From: Lophius americanus
Taxonomy: Eukaryota > Chordata > Actinopteri > Lophiiformes > Lophiidae
Assembly: GCA_037951165.1 (NCBI GenBank)
Contig: JBBDHG010000015.1
Span: 11,258,501-11,322,500 of the forward strand
Length of the DNA: 64,000 nt
Direction of reading: 5' to 3'
Position 1 is the first letter of the stretch. Each line of letters begins with the position of its first letter. Shown one piece after another: positions 24,490-36,800 of this stretch. The notes under the pieces are model-generated. The model did not search any database. It saw only the letters and a list, made by a program, of their open reading frames with translations, and was not told where the DNA came from. The translations under genes and the position numbers were made by a program.

Positions 24490-26690
24490 AGTCCCGGAGA
24501 AACTCGTCATTAAGGCTGGAATTATTTAGAGACTGCAGGAGTAAGTAACAAGCACATTGTGTTTTATTTAGAAAGGAATATGTGTTATCTGTGGTACAGA
24601 AATATTGAAGCTCTTCTTGTTAAATAGTATATTCTGCCATTAAACCCAATATACAAGTAAGGTTGAATAATTTTGCATCCAACTGTATACGCTTTCTCCA
24701 AACTCATTGAGAATGAGTTGTGTCAACTATCTTATCACAGTGAATGCTGGCACACACTTTTGGCGCTATATTTAAGTTTGTGCTTTGTAGCACGTTGCAC
24801 TTATTTTAAAATTCACAGAGTGAGGGAAACTAAATATATGGTACATCATAGTGCAATATCAGTCAGACAAGAGTCTATTTGGCAGCATACATTAAGTGTC
24901 TCCATAGAAAAATCTTCATAGGCTTCATAAATTACCAAGATATTCATAAATGTAAAATTCTCCAAGGGTGGATTTGTATTAATAGTAATAAATAAATATA
25001 ACAAACACGACACATCTGTATGTACCTACTCATGCACAGTTGCACACATGAAAAAACACCCACATGCTCACAAGGATTGAAAAGTGTTTCCACATGTGTA
25101 ACCACTCCTTTTAAATGATTCGGTGTTAAGTGATGCCATTAGAAACGTCTTAACATGAACAAATATACATCTTTTTAAAACTGTCAACCAAAATTATTAA
25201 AAGTGCATGTCAGTGATATTTTACTTCCTTTGCATAATAGTATAAATCAGTAATTTCTCCTCAATGGCTGCTCAAGGCTTTTCTGAAGCTTGTGTGACGT
25301 TGATATTTCTTTTTTTTTTTGAACGAATGAATGATTAATTGTAAATAAAATGTGAAAGTATAGCCCATGAGTGGAAAATGCTGAGTTAGCTAATGGGTGT
25401 TATGGATCCAGCTGAGTCAGGGTTTGTATAAACACTGGGTTTTTTTCTGAAGCGAAGCATTCGCTCTCAGCAGCAGCATTAATCATATAGTTGATTGTTG
25501 TTTTGAAGATATTCTGCAGATTGGAAAAGCATAAACCAACATTTGCAGCTCAATGTAATCCATGAATAGGATACCATCGCTTATTTTCAAAGTAGTAAAT
25601 CGTATTTAGTGTTGTCACTATTGTTAAATTAATGATTTCATTTGCAGGTCACAAGCTTTTTTGTATTATGAGCCTCAATCAGATTTCATATTTGTTAACG
25701 CAGGACTTATTTGGATTCCCAAGTGAATTTCACGCTTAAGAGATGCGAGTTGCTCAAGGGAAAATAGACCCAGCCTGTAAAGATGGCATAGTGGGGGAAA
25801 AGAGAAATCACAGAATCAGTGGACACACAGGATGACATGGTAGAAGATTGTCTCCGGCAGATGTGACGGAACTGGAACAGCTGGAAAGCTCTATAAATTG
25901 GCTGACAGGCTTGAAAGTCAAAATCGGATGAATCTTTTCATTTAAAATACCAGTTCAATCTGCAAGTTCAAAGTCTAGAATGGTGATGACTGATGTATGT
26001 TTGAGATCCCATACTAACGTACCATCTATGACGTCTTCCATCACTATGTACTGGTACTGCATCATTAATCAAACTTTACTTGTGCCATTACCAGCAGAGG
26101 ATTCACTCAAGATAAACATCTTCTCTGCAAAACATGATCGCAGCAATACATCTGTAAAACATCCATGTCCCATTAATGGTCAAGTGAAGACTGTATCTAA
26201 ATCATCATGACTCCTCCTCTTAATGCAATATTTCATAATATTAAAAACAGAAAAAGTCCAAAAGGCTAAGTACTGGGTACCAATTAAAAGAAAATCAATT
26301 TTGTTGACGGCTCCAACAAAATCATCCATAACATGCTAAACACTGACAGGGAATATTAATAACACTGATTAACTCGTTACCAGGGCATCCGTCAGTGGGC
26401 GGGATAAATATAAGGATTCAGGCTACCTCTTCAGGTGCTATATGACTGGGTCGGTCCATCTCCAGAACTGTAGTTGTTGCTGGTGTGTGCAGTTGATAGT
26501 ACCTACCAAAATTGCTGAAGGAAGTAAAACTGAATAGGTGAACTGGTGACATGGTCATGGGCACCCCAGGTTTATTAATATGTGTGGGCAGTGAAAGCTA
26601 GTCTACAGTAGCACCAGAGGTTTAGAAAGTCAATTAAATTACCACAGAATCACCCAAATATTTTAACAATTCAAGGTAGAGAAATCGAAT
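24490..26690. other. Intergenic, no gene recognised
   Basis: No coding exon is supported. The part from 25400 to 25760 looks free of repeat words and could be checked for conserved non-coding sequence. I cannot judge conservation from one genome. Confidence 0.35.
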
Positions 26691-26699
26691 AAGCCTCAA

Positions 26700-27130
26700 A
26701 TTACAAGTATTGGGGTTTTGTAATTGATCAGCACTCGTCTTGTAAGTATAGCCAATCCAGTCCCCAAGCTCAAGTTGAAACTTCTACAATAGCACTAAAT
26801 CCTGCTTTTCCTTCAAAGCAAGAATTGTATTATCAACTTTCTTGCTTCTGTTAGATTATGGTGACGTGTTTTACATTTGGTGGTGGCAAAATGTTTCGCA
26901 CTTGACTGTTCCTGCTCGCACCAAATTAAGGAAGAGAGCATTTAAGGTGGCCGCTCCTACTGCTCGGTATATACTTCAGAGGACATTGAGATTCCAGATC
27001 TCATTTCTCTGAGTGATTCCGCTGGACTGGTTCTTGGATGTGAGATAATTGGACAGTGTGGTTGTACTTGATTGGTTTGTTTTACGTGGTTTTATTATCA
27101 CCACTTGCACTTTAAAATGTGACACCATGT
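26700..27130 (+). mobile_element. Non-LTR retroelement 3' coding relic
   Basis: The frame around 26860-27000 contains LLLDYGDVL and then TKLRKRAFKVAAPTARYIL. These fit the C-terminal part of fish LINE reverse-transcriptase proteins (LLDYGD... and TxLGKRAFxxxAPxxWNxLQ...). Stops and frame changes show it is inactive. Confidence 0.5.
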
Positions 27131-27810
27131 ATTTTTATTACTATCTGGACCCATATTTATTGTTTTGTACATTGTGTTGTTTTAATGTGTATATTACGAC
27201 ATGTGCTTCTCTCTAATTGGACAGATCACTCTTGCAAAAGATATGTGACCACTCTTGCATACTTTGTGTGTTAGGAGTATGTCAGAACACACCCTTGATT
27301 GACTGCAATCACCACCTACTGAGGACCTAAATCAGTATGGTTTCAAATTCAGTTTAATCTAACAACTACTTAATGTCTTTAAAAGTGGATGCTGCTTTTG
27401 GTGTATGTTTTGTGTCTAGTTGTATGTTACAGACGCAATGTTTGATTCCCTCAGATCAGGTCCTCAGTTTTTAGAAGGGGGATTTCCTGCTTTGATGCTA
27501 CTAACTTCTGAGTCACTCCTCCCCCAAAGAGCCATAAAGTACTGATTGCACCTTCAACTCGCATAGAGCAAAAATATGATCTCAACATTGATCGAAAATT
27601 TCTTGCATATTCCTTACAAAAACTGACTAGTTGAACACTTAAACATAGTTATGTTATAAAGGGTTCTGGACTATCATTGGGATTCGAGGCCTGGCTGAAA
27701 ACTTAAGCTGTGGTTTAAGGGCAAAGCTGAATGCATTGAGACTCAAACACTTACGGAGAAATTCAGTTATAGGACTGCTCGAAGGTCTGGCAAGTACAAG
27801 CTTGAGAAAA

Positions 27811-30800
27811 CTATACAGTGGTTTCATTCTTCCAAGGCCCAGTTCGGATGTTTCCTGTGGCATCTGAACCAAACAGCCCATCTTCCTGAAGACTCCTGTT
27901 TCGGCCGATGGTACCTCGCCGGCCGACAGTGACGTGCTGCCGAGGCAGAGTATTTCTTGGGAATCCTTGCTGCTCCCCTTCAACGCATAGAGTGTATTTT
28001 TGTTTTTCTGCTGTCTTTGACGTGTAGCCGTATGAATCAGGGTCCTGCTGGTATTGCAAGATGAAAGGCTCGGCTTTCTCACAACAGTCTGTAGGCGAAG
28101 AGTGATCAGCCGAGCTATACATGTGCCACTGGCAGGCGTGGACCCCTTGAGAAGGCAGGAGGACGCTATGGCAGGAAGTAATGCTGTCATGCATGTTGTG
28201 TGTGTGGCTTTGGCAGGTCATTGTGTCCTGGACGCTGTGACAAGATGTCTGCCGTTGTAAACTGTGGCAGGAGGCCATCTGCTTATCCAAGAGAGGGCTG
28301 GGGCAGGGAAGCTGGATGTCTGGGTGTGGGCTGCTGGGAACCAGAAGTGAGCCTTCAATATGGTGCGCAGCATGAGGGCTGTCCAAATAGGAGCCGAGCA
28401 CACTGCCGTCCATACTTGTCGAGGTCATGTGAGAACGGTAGTCCTGAAGGCATGGGCGCGGGCGGTTGAAGGAGCGTGACTTTGTTCTGTTAGTAAGGCA
28501 GCTTTGTAGAGGCAGAGCAGGGCGAGGAAGCTCATCAGAGAGCGACTGAGGACGCGGTGAGGACACTGGCTCAGCAAGAGGGGACATGGGAGTTGGAGTA
28601 ACAGGAGCCATCATGGACACGCAGCAGGGACCTGTGAAATTGGGCATGGGGCTCCGGGGAGGTGGTGTCATTGTGTTGTGAGAGCTCTGGATTAGGTGAG
28701 GAGAGAGTAGCAGCTGTTTTCCTGAGCGTGGGGAACTCAAGTGGCAGTGTGGCTGATGGAGCTCCTGACTCTTGCTTTGGCCTTCCACATTCCCTTCCCC
28801 TGTTTTGTTCTTGGACTTGGACGGGCAACAAGCCCACCAGCGGTGCCATACATCATCACGTTTGGCACAGTGCTGGATGAGAAGGAAGAGTCCTAGAGTG
28901 ACACAAAAAGCCCCATACAGGCAGCTGAATATCATATCAAGAAAATGTCCCAGTGAGACCGCAAGGGCTGCTAAAGCCCAGGTTGCCAGGAACAGAAACA
29001 GGGTGAATGCTGTGGCCCGGAGCTGAGATTTAAACGAGTGCTCATTGGCCAAAACTGACACACAAGCTGCAAATGGTGGACAGTCAACAGCAGGCCCAGA
29101 GGCTTCTCCAGTGTCTGTGTTGCCATTATGGTTCAACTCACTGGATGAAAGTTGCTGCTGCTCCTGTTTCAGAACTCGTATATCATACCTCTTCTCTGGG
29201 TGGCGTTTTAGCTGAATGTAGGTGCACAAGAAGTATACAGACATGACGAAGACCAGAAGACTCACGGGGGCATAGAAACCTCCCAGGCTTGGTTCCCATG
29301 CCATCCAGCAACTACAACGGACAACAACATTAAAATTAATATTGGTTTTATCTATTTAATAATGAGTGAAACCATGATTGTCCAGAAATAACCAGTACTT
29401 ACTACAGAGCGTCATCCCTGCTGCCATAGTTATCCATACCGAATGCTGCTGTGACTCCAACAATTATGAGAGGAACTCCATCACTGACTAGATAAAATCT
29501 AAATGGAAAAGTTCAAATGACAGTGAACATTTTGAGCTGGGGAATCTGCAGTGTAAAGATGAGGCAGTAATACAATCACAGCAAAGTTTAAATACATAAC
29601 AATTTGTGGTTTGAAGCTTATTCACATTCCTAAAACACTTTCCTGAAAATCAGAAATTGACATTTTTAGCCACAGTAGTGACATTGATCAAGGGATGGTT
29701 GTTAACGTCAGATGTAACTTGTTTGCATAATTTTCCAAATGGGAATAATTGGAATAATGAGTGAGACCTTCCGTTCACTTATTAGAGTCTATTATCAGGA
29801 CATGCACTAGTGTAGGAGAGGGGTTGCCTGACTGCTGATGAAGCTGCTGCCACCTTTTGGCCAATACGGGTGTCTTTGCTTGAGACCTGGCCAACAAAGC
29901 TCCCGCACAACCGGGGAGACAGTCTCTCATGCTCTCTCATCTACAGCCTACTCTATGTTACCTTCCTTCGTGAAGCATATCCTCTGTTTTTGTTATAGTG
30001 TTTGTATTTGACTAGGCCTTGTGCTAAGTATTAGCTATCTGGCAATTTTGTAGATAAGACCCACTGTTTGTATTTGCCTTTAACATTGAGCATATGGGCC
30101 ATTTCTTTTGCACTGTTTTCTCTAGTTTTGGTTTAGTTTAGGGAGTTAGTTCTAATATGTGCCTTTAGGTTCCATTTTTTCTTCAATTCAGAGTTTAGGT
30201 AATCCTCTACAGGGAAGTTTGCTTGTGTTTTATCTGCTATTTTAACCTTGGTTCATCTAAAGGTCAAGCCTAACTTTATACCCGTGTTGTTACCTGTACG
30301 GTGGTCATTCTACTTTGCACTTCACATTCGATGAGGATCTAATATGATGGGAATGTTGTTGTTAATATGCATTGGTCACGACTAAAAATGTCTACTGTCT
30401 ACTATTTAGCGGAAAGCTTGGCAAGTCACAGCTCCCGAGGGCAGCTGAACAGACCATACTTAAGTCTAGAGGTATGTGCAGATTGCACTGCAGGTCAGGT
30501 AGCCGGGTTGTAAAAGAAGGTGAAACAGTAACAGCTCATACAGTGAGAGGCAAAGCCCCCAGCAGAAGAAGGTCGATCCAAAGTTCTACAGCCAATGGTG
30601 GTGCAGACTCAGTTTGTGCGTGTTCTGAATTAGGCTCCGACCAAAGATTTCATGGATGGACTTGGAGCTGAATCATATTAGATGACACCTGTCAGTCATA
30701 TGTGATGACACCTGTCAGTCATATTAGATGACATATGTCAATCATAGGTGATGACACCTGTCAGACATATGTGATTACACCTGTCAGTCATATGTGATGA

Positions 30801-33800
30801 CACCTGTCAGTCATATGTGATGACACCTGTCAGTCATATGTGATTACACCTGTCAGTCATATGTGATGACACCTGTCAGTCATATGTGATGACACCTGTC
30901 AGTCATATGTGATGACACCTGTCAGTCATATGTGATGACACCTGTCAGACATATGTGATTACACCTGTCAGTCATATTTGATGGCACCTGTCAGACATAT
31001 GTGATTACACCTGTCAGTCATATGTGATGACACCTGTCAGTCATATGTGATGACACCTGTCAGTCATATGTGATCACACCTGTCAGACGTATGTGATTAC
31101 ACCTGTCAGTCATATGTGATGACACCCGTCAGTCACATGTGATGACAACCGTCAGTCATATGTGATGACACCTGTCAAGCTTAGTCATTACAGACTAAGC
31201 TTGTAAATCAGTGCTGCTCTGTAGAGCTAAGATGTAAATATAGCCAGCATGGGTTCTCTTTATGCATTTTTGCTTAGCTGCGGTGGAATAATACTCAAAT
31301 AATTCTGAGAATCTCATGATATTTTTTCTTGAAACACCCATTCATAATTGAAACCAAAATGGACGCACTAGTGGCCGTTGTATTGATAATATTTAGTATT
31401 GATAAACTCATTGATTGATAAATCTAGTCCGGGACAAGATATGGATGTGACTGAGATGTGTTCATGAATGCTGACAGGGTTTAAAACGTAAGGTTACCAT
31501 CAGGCAGAGTATTGTTGTCAGCAGTTTGCAAGGGCGCTCAAGGATGAACTGCATGTGGGGCATTTTAATCAACATCATTTCTTTAGCTTAGGACCTGTTT
31601 GACCCCTGCTTCGGTATTGAATTATATATTTGAATGAAGCTTCATTGGTTTATATCAACTAATGGTATGGTGTTATGATACGGTATTTTGGGATATGGTA
31701 TTATGTGAGTGAATAAAACCATGTTTATTCACGCAAACATGGTGACTTAGAGATGCATAGTCCTGTTTGCAAACATAAAACAAAGGCAAACAATTTTACC
31801 TGAGAATGGTTGGTTTGCTGCGAGTATGGGTGGGCCCCGCTCTGTCCTGGGTCCGAAGTGGGTCTTTGGATACATCTTTACAGAGGTTTCTGGCCATAAA
31901 GGTCAACCACAATATGGTAGACAAAGATGCGTAGTGGAGCACAATGCCAACCTAACAGAAATGGTTTAAATTTCAGTCAATTGTCTATATTAGTCTTGTA
32001 TTACGTGCTTATACTTAGTTTGAATAGTTTGAATATCCAAAATGGTTTAGACAGAGATGCGAACAAAAACAGACAAAACAGAAAACAGCAACATTAAACA
32101 ACAATAGATTTCACTCCATACTCGAAGAACAGAGGGAAGCTTGTATCTTAAAGCTAGACTTCTGAGTGAACATTCCAGCTCTCCCCGCTGTAGAGAAGCC
32201 ATTTGAAAATGGCTTGGAAATAAAAACCACACTGATAAACAAGAGAGCAGTGACTTACAATTTGACACACAAAAGGTAAGTGAGTCTGATTGATGCCTCC
32301 AGCAAAAGCTCCAAATGTCAGCCCAGTGTGAAAGAGGAAGTTGAGGAGTATGTGCCAGCCATTCCTGTTGATGCGAATCACGCTGCAAAAAGAAAGAAAG
32401 AAAGATTACACGTTATATTCATGTACTTTAGTATGAGCTGCTCTGTATATGCTATAGAGCAATCACCCAAAGAGAGGAAACTCTTATGTGTGGTGTTAAA
32501 TGTTGGAACATCTTTCAGGAAATGAGTGAAAATTACCTGTGTATATTTCAACCATTTGGCAAGCATTTTGTAATTGGGGGTGAATGTTATTTAAACCTCA
32601 GATTATATAATATAATATAATGTCAATATTTCACTGTCTAACAACAGACAACTTGCTTTAACTCTGGCATCTTGGCTTCAGAATTGGTGTTTTTAATTGT
32701 TTCTATCTTACGTTGCCGTTTGCCATAGTTTCGCACACAGGACAGATTATGCTGTCCTAAATCCTAAAAGTACAATAGTAAAAAAAAAGTTAACATTTGA
32801 TGGTTAAGATCAGGACTGATGATGAAATTATTGAGTGAGTAAAAAAGTTAAATATCATCAATATATAATTATTATATCAGTTTCAAGGAGGGGAAATTTG
32901 ATGTCCTCTACAATCTGGGCGGCTGTAGCCTCCGTGGAGTCCCAGCAGTGTCTATTGTCGTAGTGTCCTTGAGCGAGACCCTGGAACCCTAACTCCCCAG
33001 GCGCTTCAAAGGGTAAAAGATGTAAAAATGTATCTAAAGCAGTTTATTTTGTCATCATTGGCAAATACCAGACTGTATTAATTACAGTCAAATAGTCTAC
33101 GTAGCATTTAATGGAAATGGAAAAATTGGTACATTTTTTTCATTTTATAAAAGAGACATTATGTTTAGAAAGAGATATTAAAAGCGCTACAATTTCTGAT
33201 AATAAGTGAATATATTATGAAGTAGAAAATAATTTTAAGGTATAATATTGCATGACAGTAAAAAAAGTTTTAAAAAGAAGACCTTTATGTCCTTAAAGTG
33301 CCTAAAGAAGATGAGAGTAAAGCTTAACGGAGTGAAGCACATGTGATTATTGTATCAATAAAGATGTTAAATATGTGAAATAATTTGCTCTACTCTCACC
33401 TGTGGTGGATGATGTAGGTGAGGATGGAGACGAGCAGACAGAGCAGCATGACTGCTGTGCAGGCGTACACCACTGGATGGAGGTAATCCCAGGGATAAGG
33501 TGGGAAGGACAGCACTCTCTTTAAATCCTGCATAATTATAGTTTACAGAAAGATCCGCTTTGATAAATGTACTCATTTGAATCACAGAAACAAAACAGAG
33601 ATATTCACCCTTAATCAAACAGCAATGTATACTGAAGATGACGATAAAGGCTTTAGTGTAAGCAAGGGTTTTTTACAAATGTGTCCTTTCTCAGCACAGT
33701 GCGCCCCCAACTATGATTGTCAATACCAATAATATAGCACTAAATTAGATTTCTAAATATATCTATGTAAAGGAACCTCATCACTTGACAGGCTGCTTGA

Positions 33801-36800
33801 TGCAGTCTCTGGCAATAACACCATTTTGACCCTTGAGCGTCCTTGGACTAATAATAATAATAATAATACATTTAATTTATAATGCATTTAACATTTGGAT
33901 CAAATCTCATGGTATTTGTAGTGATGCCAAATAGCAGTGACCTCACTCTCTTAAAATAACCCAGTGCAGATCATTAAACATGGAGAACATGGTAATGTTC
34001 TACATGTCATGAAATATGAAATCAAATTAACAAGTGCACATTATGAGAGCGTGTTTATGGAACTCTGTATTCGTCTAATGAAACGTACAACACTGAACAC
34101 TTTCTCCAAGCCAGATGATGTCCAGAAATCTAATGGGATGGGGGGAGCCACACCGACTGACTATTATGAAAATCCGCCTCAACGTTTTGGGTAATAATGC
34201 ACTGCTCTACCTAATTGGATTATTACCTCCACTCAAGAGGTTCTGCTTGTTTGTTTGCCTGTTAGCATGATTACGCATAAACAAATCCTAGTGGATGGTT
34301 CTGGCATCTTAGAGGCAAAGCATCCATTATGCTGCCTTCCCACCAAACGTAAAGAAAATTTTCTTTCCTTAATTTCTCTTTTTTTTCATTTTCCTTTCTT
34401 TCATGCGCCACAATTACATAGAAAATCAATGCAAAGTTGCAAGTGATTGCAAAGTTGCATCAAAACTAAAAAACAAACGCCTTGAGGGTTTCATCAGACC
34501 AGGTGGGATAATGATAAGGAACGATGATGATGATGATGCGGAGACAGCAGCAGCCGAGACTGTAAAGACAAAGAAAGCTTCCTTCTATCAGAAACGTGAA
34601 GACTCATACCACAGTATGGTTTTATTGCTAAGGATGACTCTCATGCTACTTCAACATCAAGAACCCTGAACAGCAGCTTATTTTACGTGTCTCAAACATC
34701 AGCTGGGATTTTGGGACAGACCACGGCGAGACCCCCTCATCCCCACTGATCTGCAGTCACCTGGCTTTGCTGACAACATAACTTGAGTGGTACTTCCCTA
34801 CTGCAGTAGACCCAAGAAGTGGATCCACAATCCCGAATAACCTGAGAAAACCGTCGGTGCCAGAAGAATATAAACTACTCAAAATTTCAATGACGGTGGA
34901 CTGTACTGTTGAGGTATTATCTCTGTCAGCATTCCGGAGCAAAATAAAGGCTGAATACCCTGAAATTTCCACAATAGCACCAACAACTTTACTCGCTTTT
35001 CTAAAACCTATCTCAGGGAAGCAGAGTTTTCTGGAAAGAGTGTAACAAAAAGTAAATGTGAATATCAGGGACACATTTTAGAGGATGGGATCCTCTAATC
35101 ACAGGAAAACAAGCCCAGTGCTCCCACTGATTCAGTGACTTTGGAGATTCTATGTCATACAAGGAAAATCACACAATACAGCAGACATGAGATTGAAGTC
35201 AACTGTTTGACGTCTCTTGGAAGCATAGTTTTAGTCCTTTTCTGTGATGGTCCTATGAATGAACAATGAATCTACTAAAAATCTGTGCAGTAAAAATAAA
35301 TCCCTGTACTGCATTAGTAGTGTTTGGCCATGCTGAGATGACTTAGCTGTGGAAGCAGGGATATGGAAGAGGCTTAAAGAAAATGACTCATATTCAGTAA
35401 CTAAGGCCAGTCTCATGGACAGGTCGGGCAGTACCTCTGTGTTCGAGGCAGAACCTGCTTTCATACTATTTGTGTTTTTTTCCCCTCTTTGACTGGAACA
35501 CACTCCTGCATGTGAATAATTCAAGCTAAAGATTCCTGCTCAGCCAAGAATCAAGAGCTAACTTGGCTCCGTCTTAACGACAGCGTCAGATCGCTTTTTC
35601 TTTGTGTTCCATGGCCGTGTATTTCAGAGACACTGTCATGTCTTTCTACTCTCATCTCCCCCCCCCCCCCCCCTCTCTCACTCCGGGACAGCATGCTCTC
35701 TCATCACGCTCCACTGAACAACCCATCTATTAGACACAGCATGACTGATTAAATCCTTTGCAGATCCTGGAAAACTGAAAAAATACAGGCGAGCACACAC
35801 AGCAGCAGAGATGTGTGCGCACTCCACTCCACTCCTCTCAAATGAGCATCCACGCATTGTGTCACGAAGTAGGATTTTCTAGTGGGGCTCCTCTAGTTAA
35901 TTAGCTGAATGCTGAGTCTAGATTCAAATTTCCAGCCGCAAAATTATATTTTCATAGATGCTTTCATCTCTTTCATCTTCTCCATCAAGATTTCCTAGTT
36001 TGTAAAATTTTTTTGAGACATACAACTAAGTCAAGCTGTCAAAAACACCACAATGTACCCCACTATATTTCATTTCAGATCCACATCTCTGGACTCAAAC
36101 CGGAACACAATACGCATGAACTGACTTTCAGAAGAAAGGGAACTAGACGTAATTGTTGAAACAGACAGGATTGGAATCGCATACTCAGCACTATTTATAG
36201 TCAGGATGAAGCCTTATTGATGATATGCTGAGGGATTTGCACTGCAAAGTTTCCAGACTCTCGGGTATGAAACGCCCAGTTGTGCAAAGGTATCGTCAAC
36301 CATGTTTAAACCAAAAGCAAACTGATATCATCGAGTATGGCACTCCTTTGAACGACGATCAAAATATACTACGTAAGTTATCGCGTTGTGTAGTCTAGAA
36401 GGAGAGACTACTGCACTGAGAGCACATTTAGAGTGTGAGTAAACACCGTCAGGAGACAAAACATCACTCCAGCCTCTCCATCCATGTCACTAGAGTTTGT
36501 TGCAAAAAGCAGATCATCCTGGCATCCTTGTACGGCGGTAGTTTGGGTACAAAAGGCTGAGGTTGCTTAAAATATCCGTTGCACCTGAAGACACATCCAC
36601 AACCAGCTTATTTCAAAATCTCTTAATAGACCAGCTCTCAGGATGTGATGAACACGACGTGCTGTACGAAGAGAAATTAAATACATGTGAAACACTTTTA
36701 ACACAGACAAAACCAACATGGAAACGTAACCCAAATCATCACCAACTGCTTTTCTAAAGGTACGATTCTAGCAAGAACATATCTTGACAAGGCAATGTGT

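Noticed and set aside
27654..28190. 178-codon minus-strand open frame overlapping the end of adgra1
   Set aside because: Out of frame with the conserved adgra1 C-terminal tail, which ends in the family motif ETTV. It has no relatives of its own.
30681..31177. Regular spaced array considered as a CRISPR-like array
   Set aside because: Units are directly abutting 23-bp tandem copies with no unique spacers, in a vertebrate intron. It is a minisatellite.
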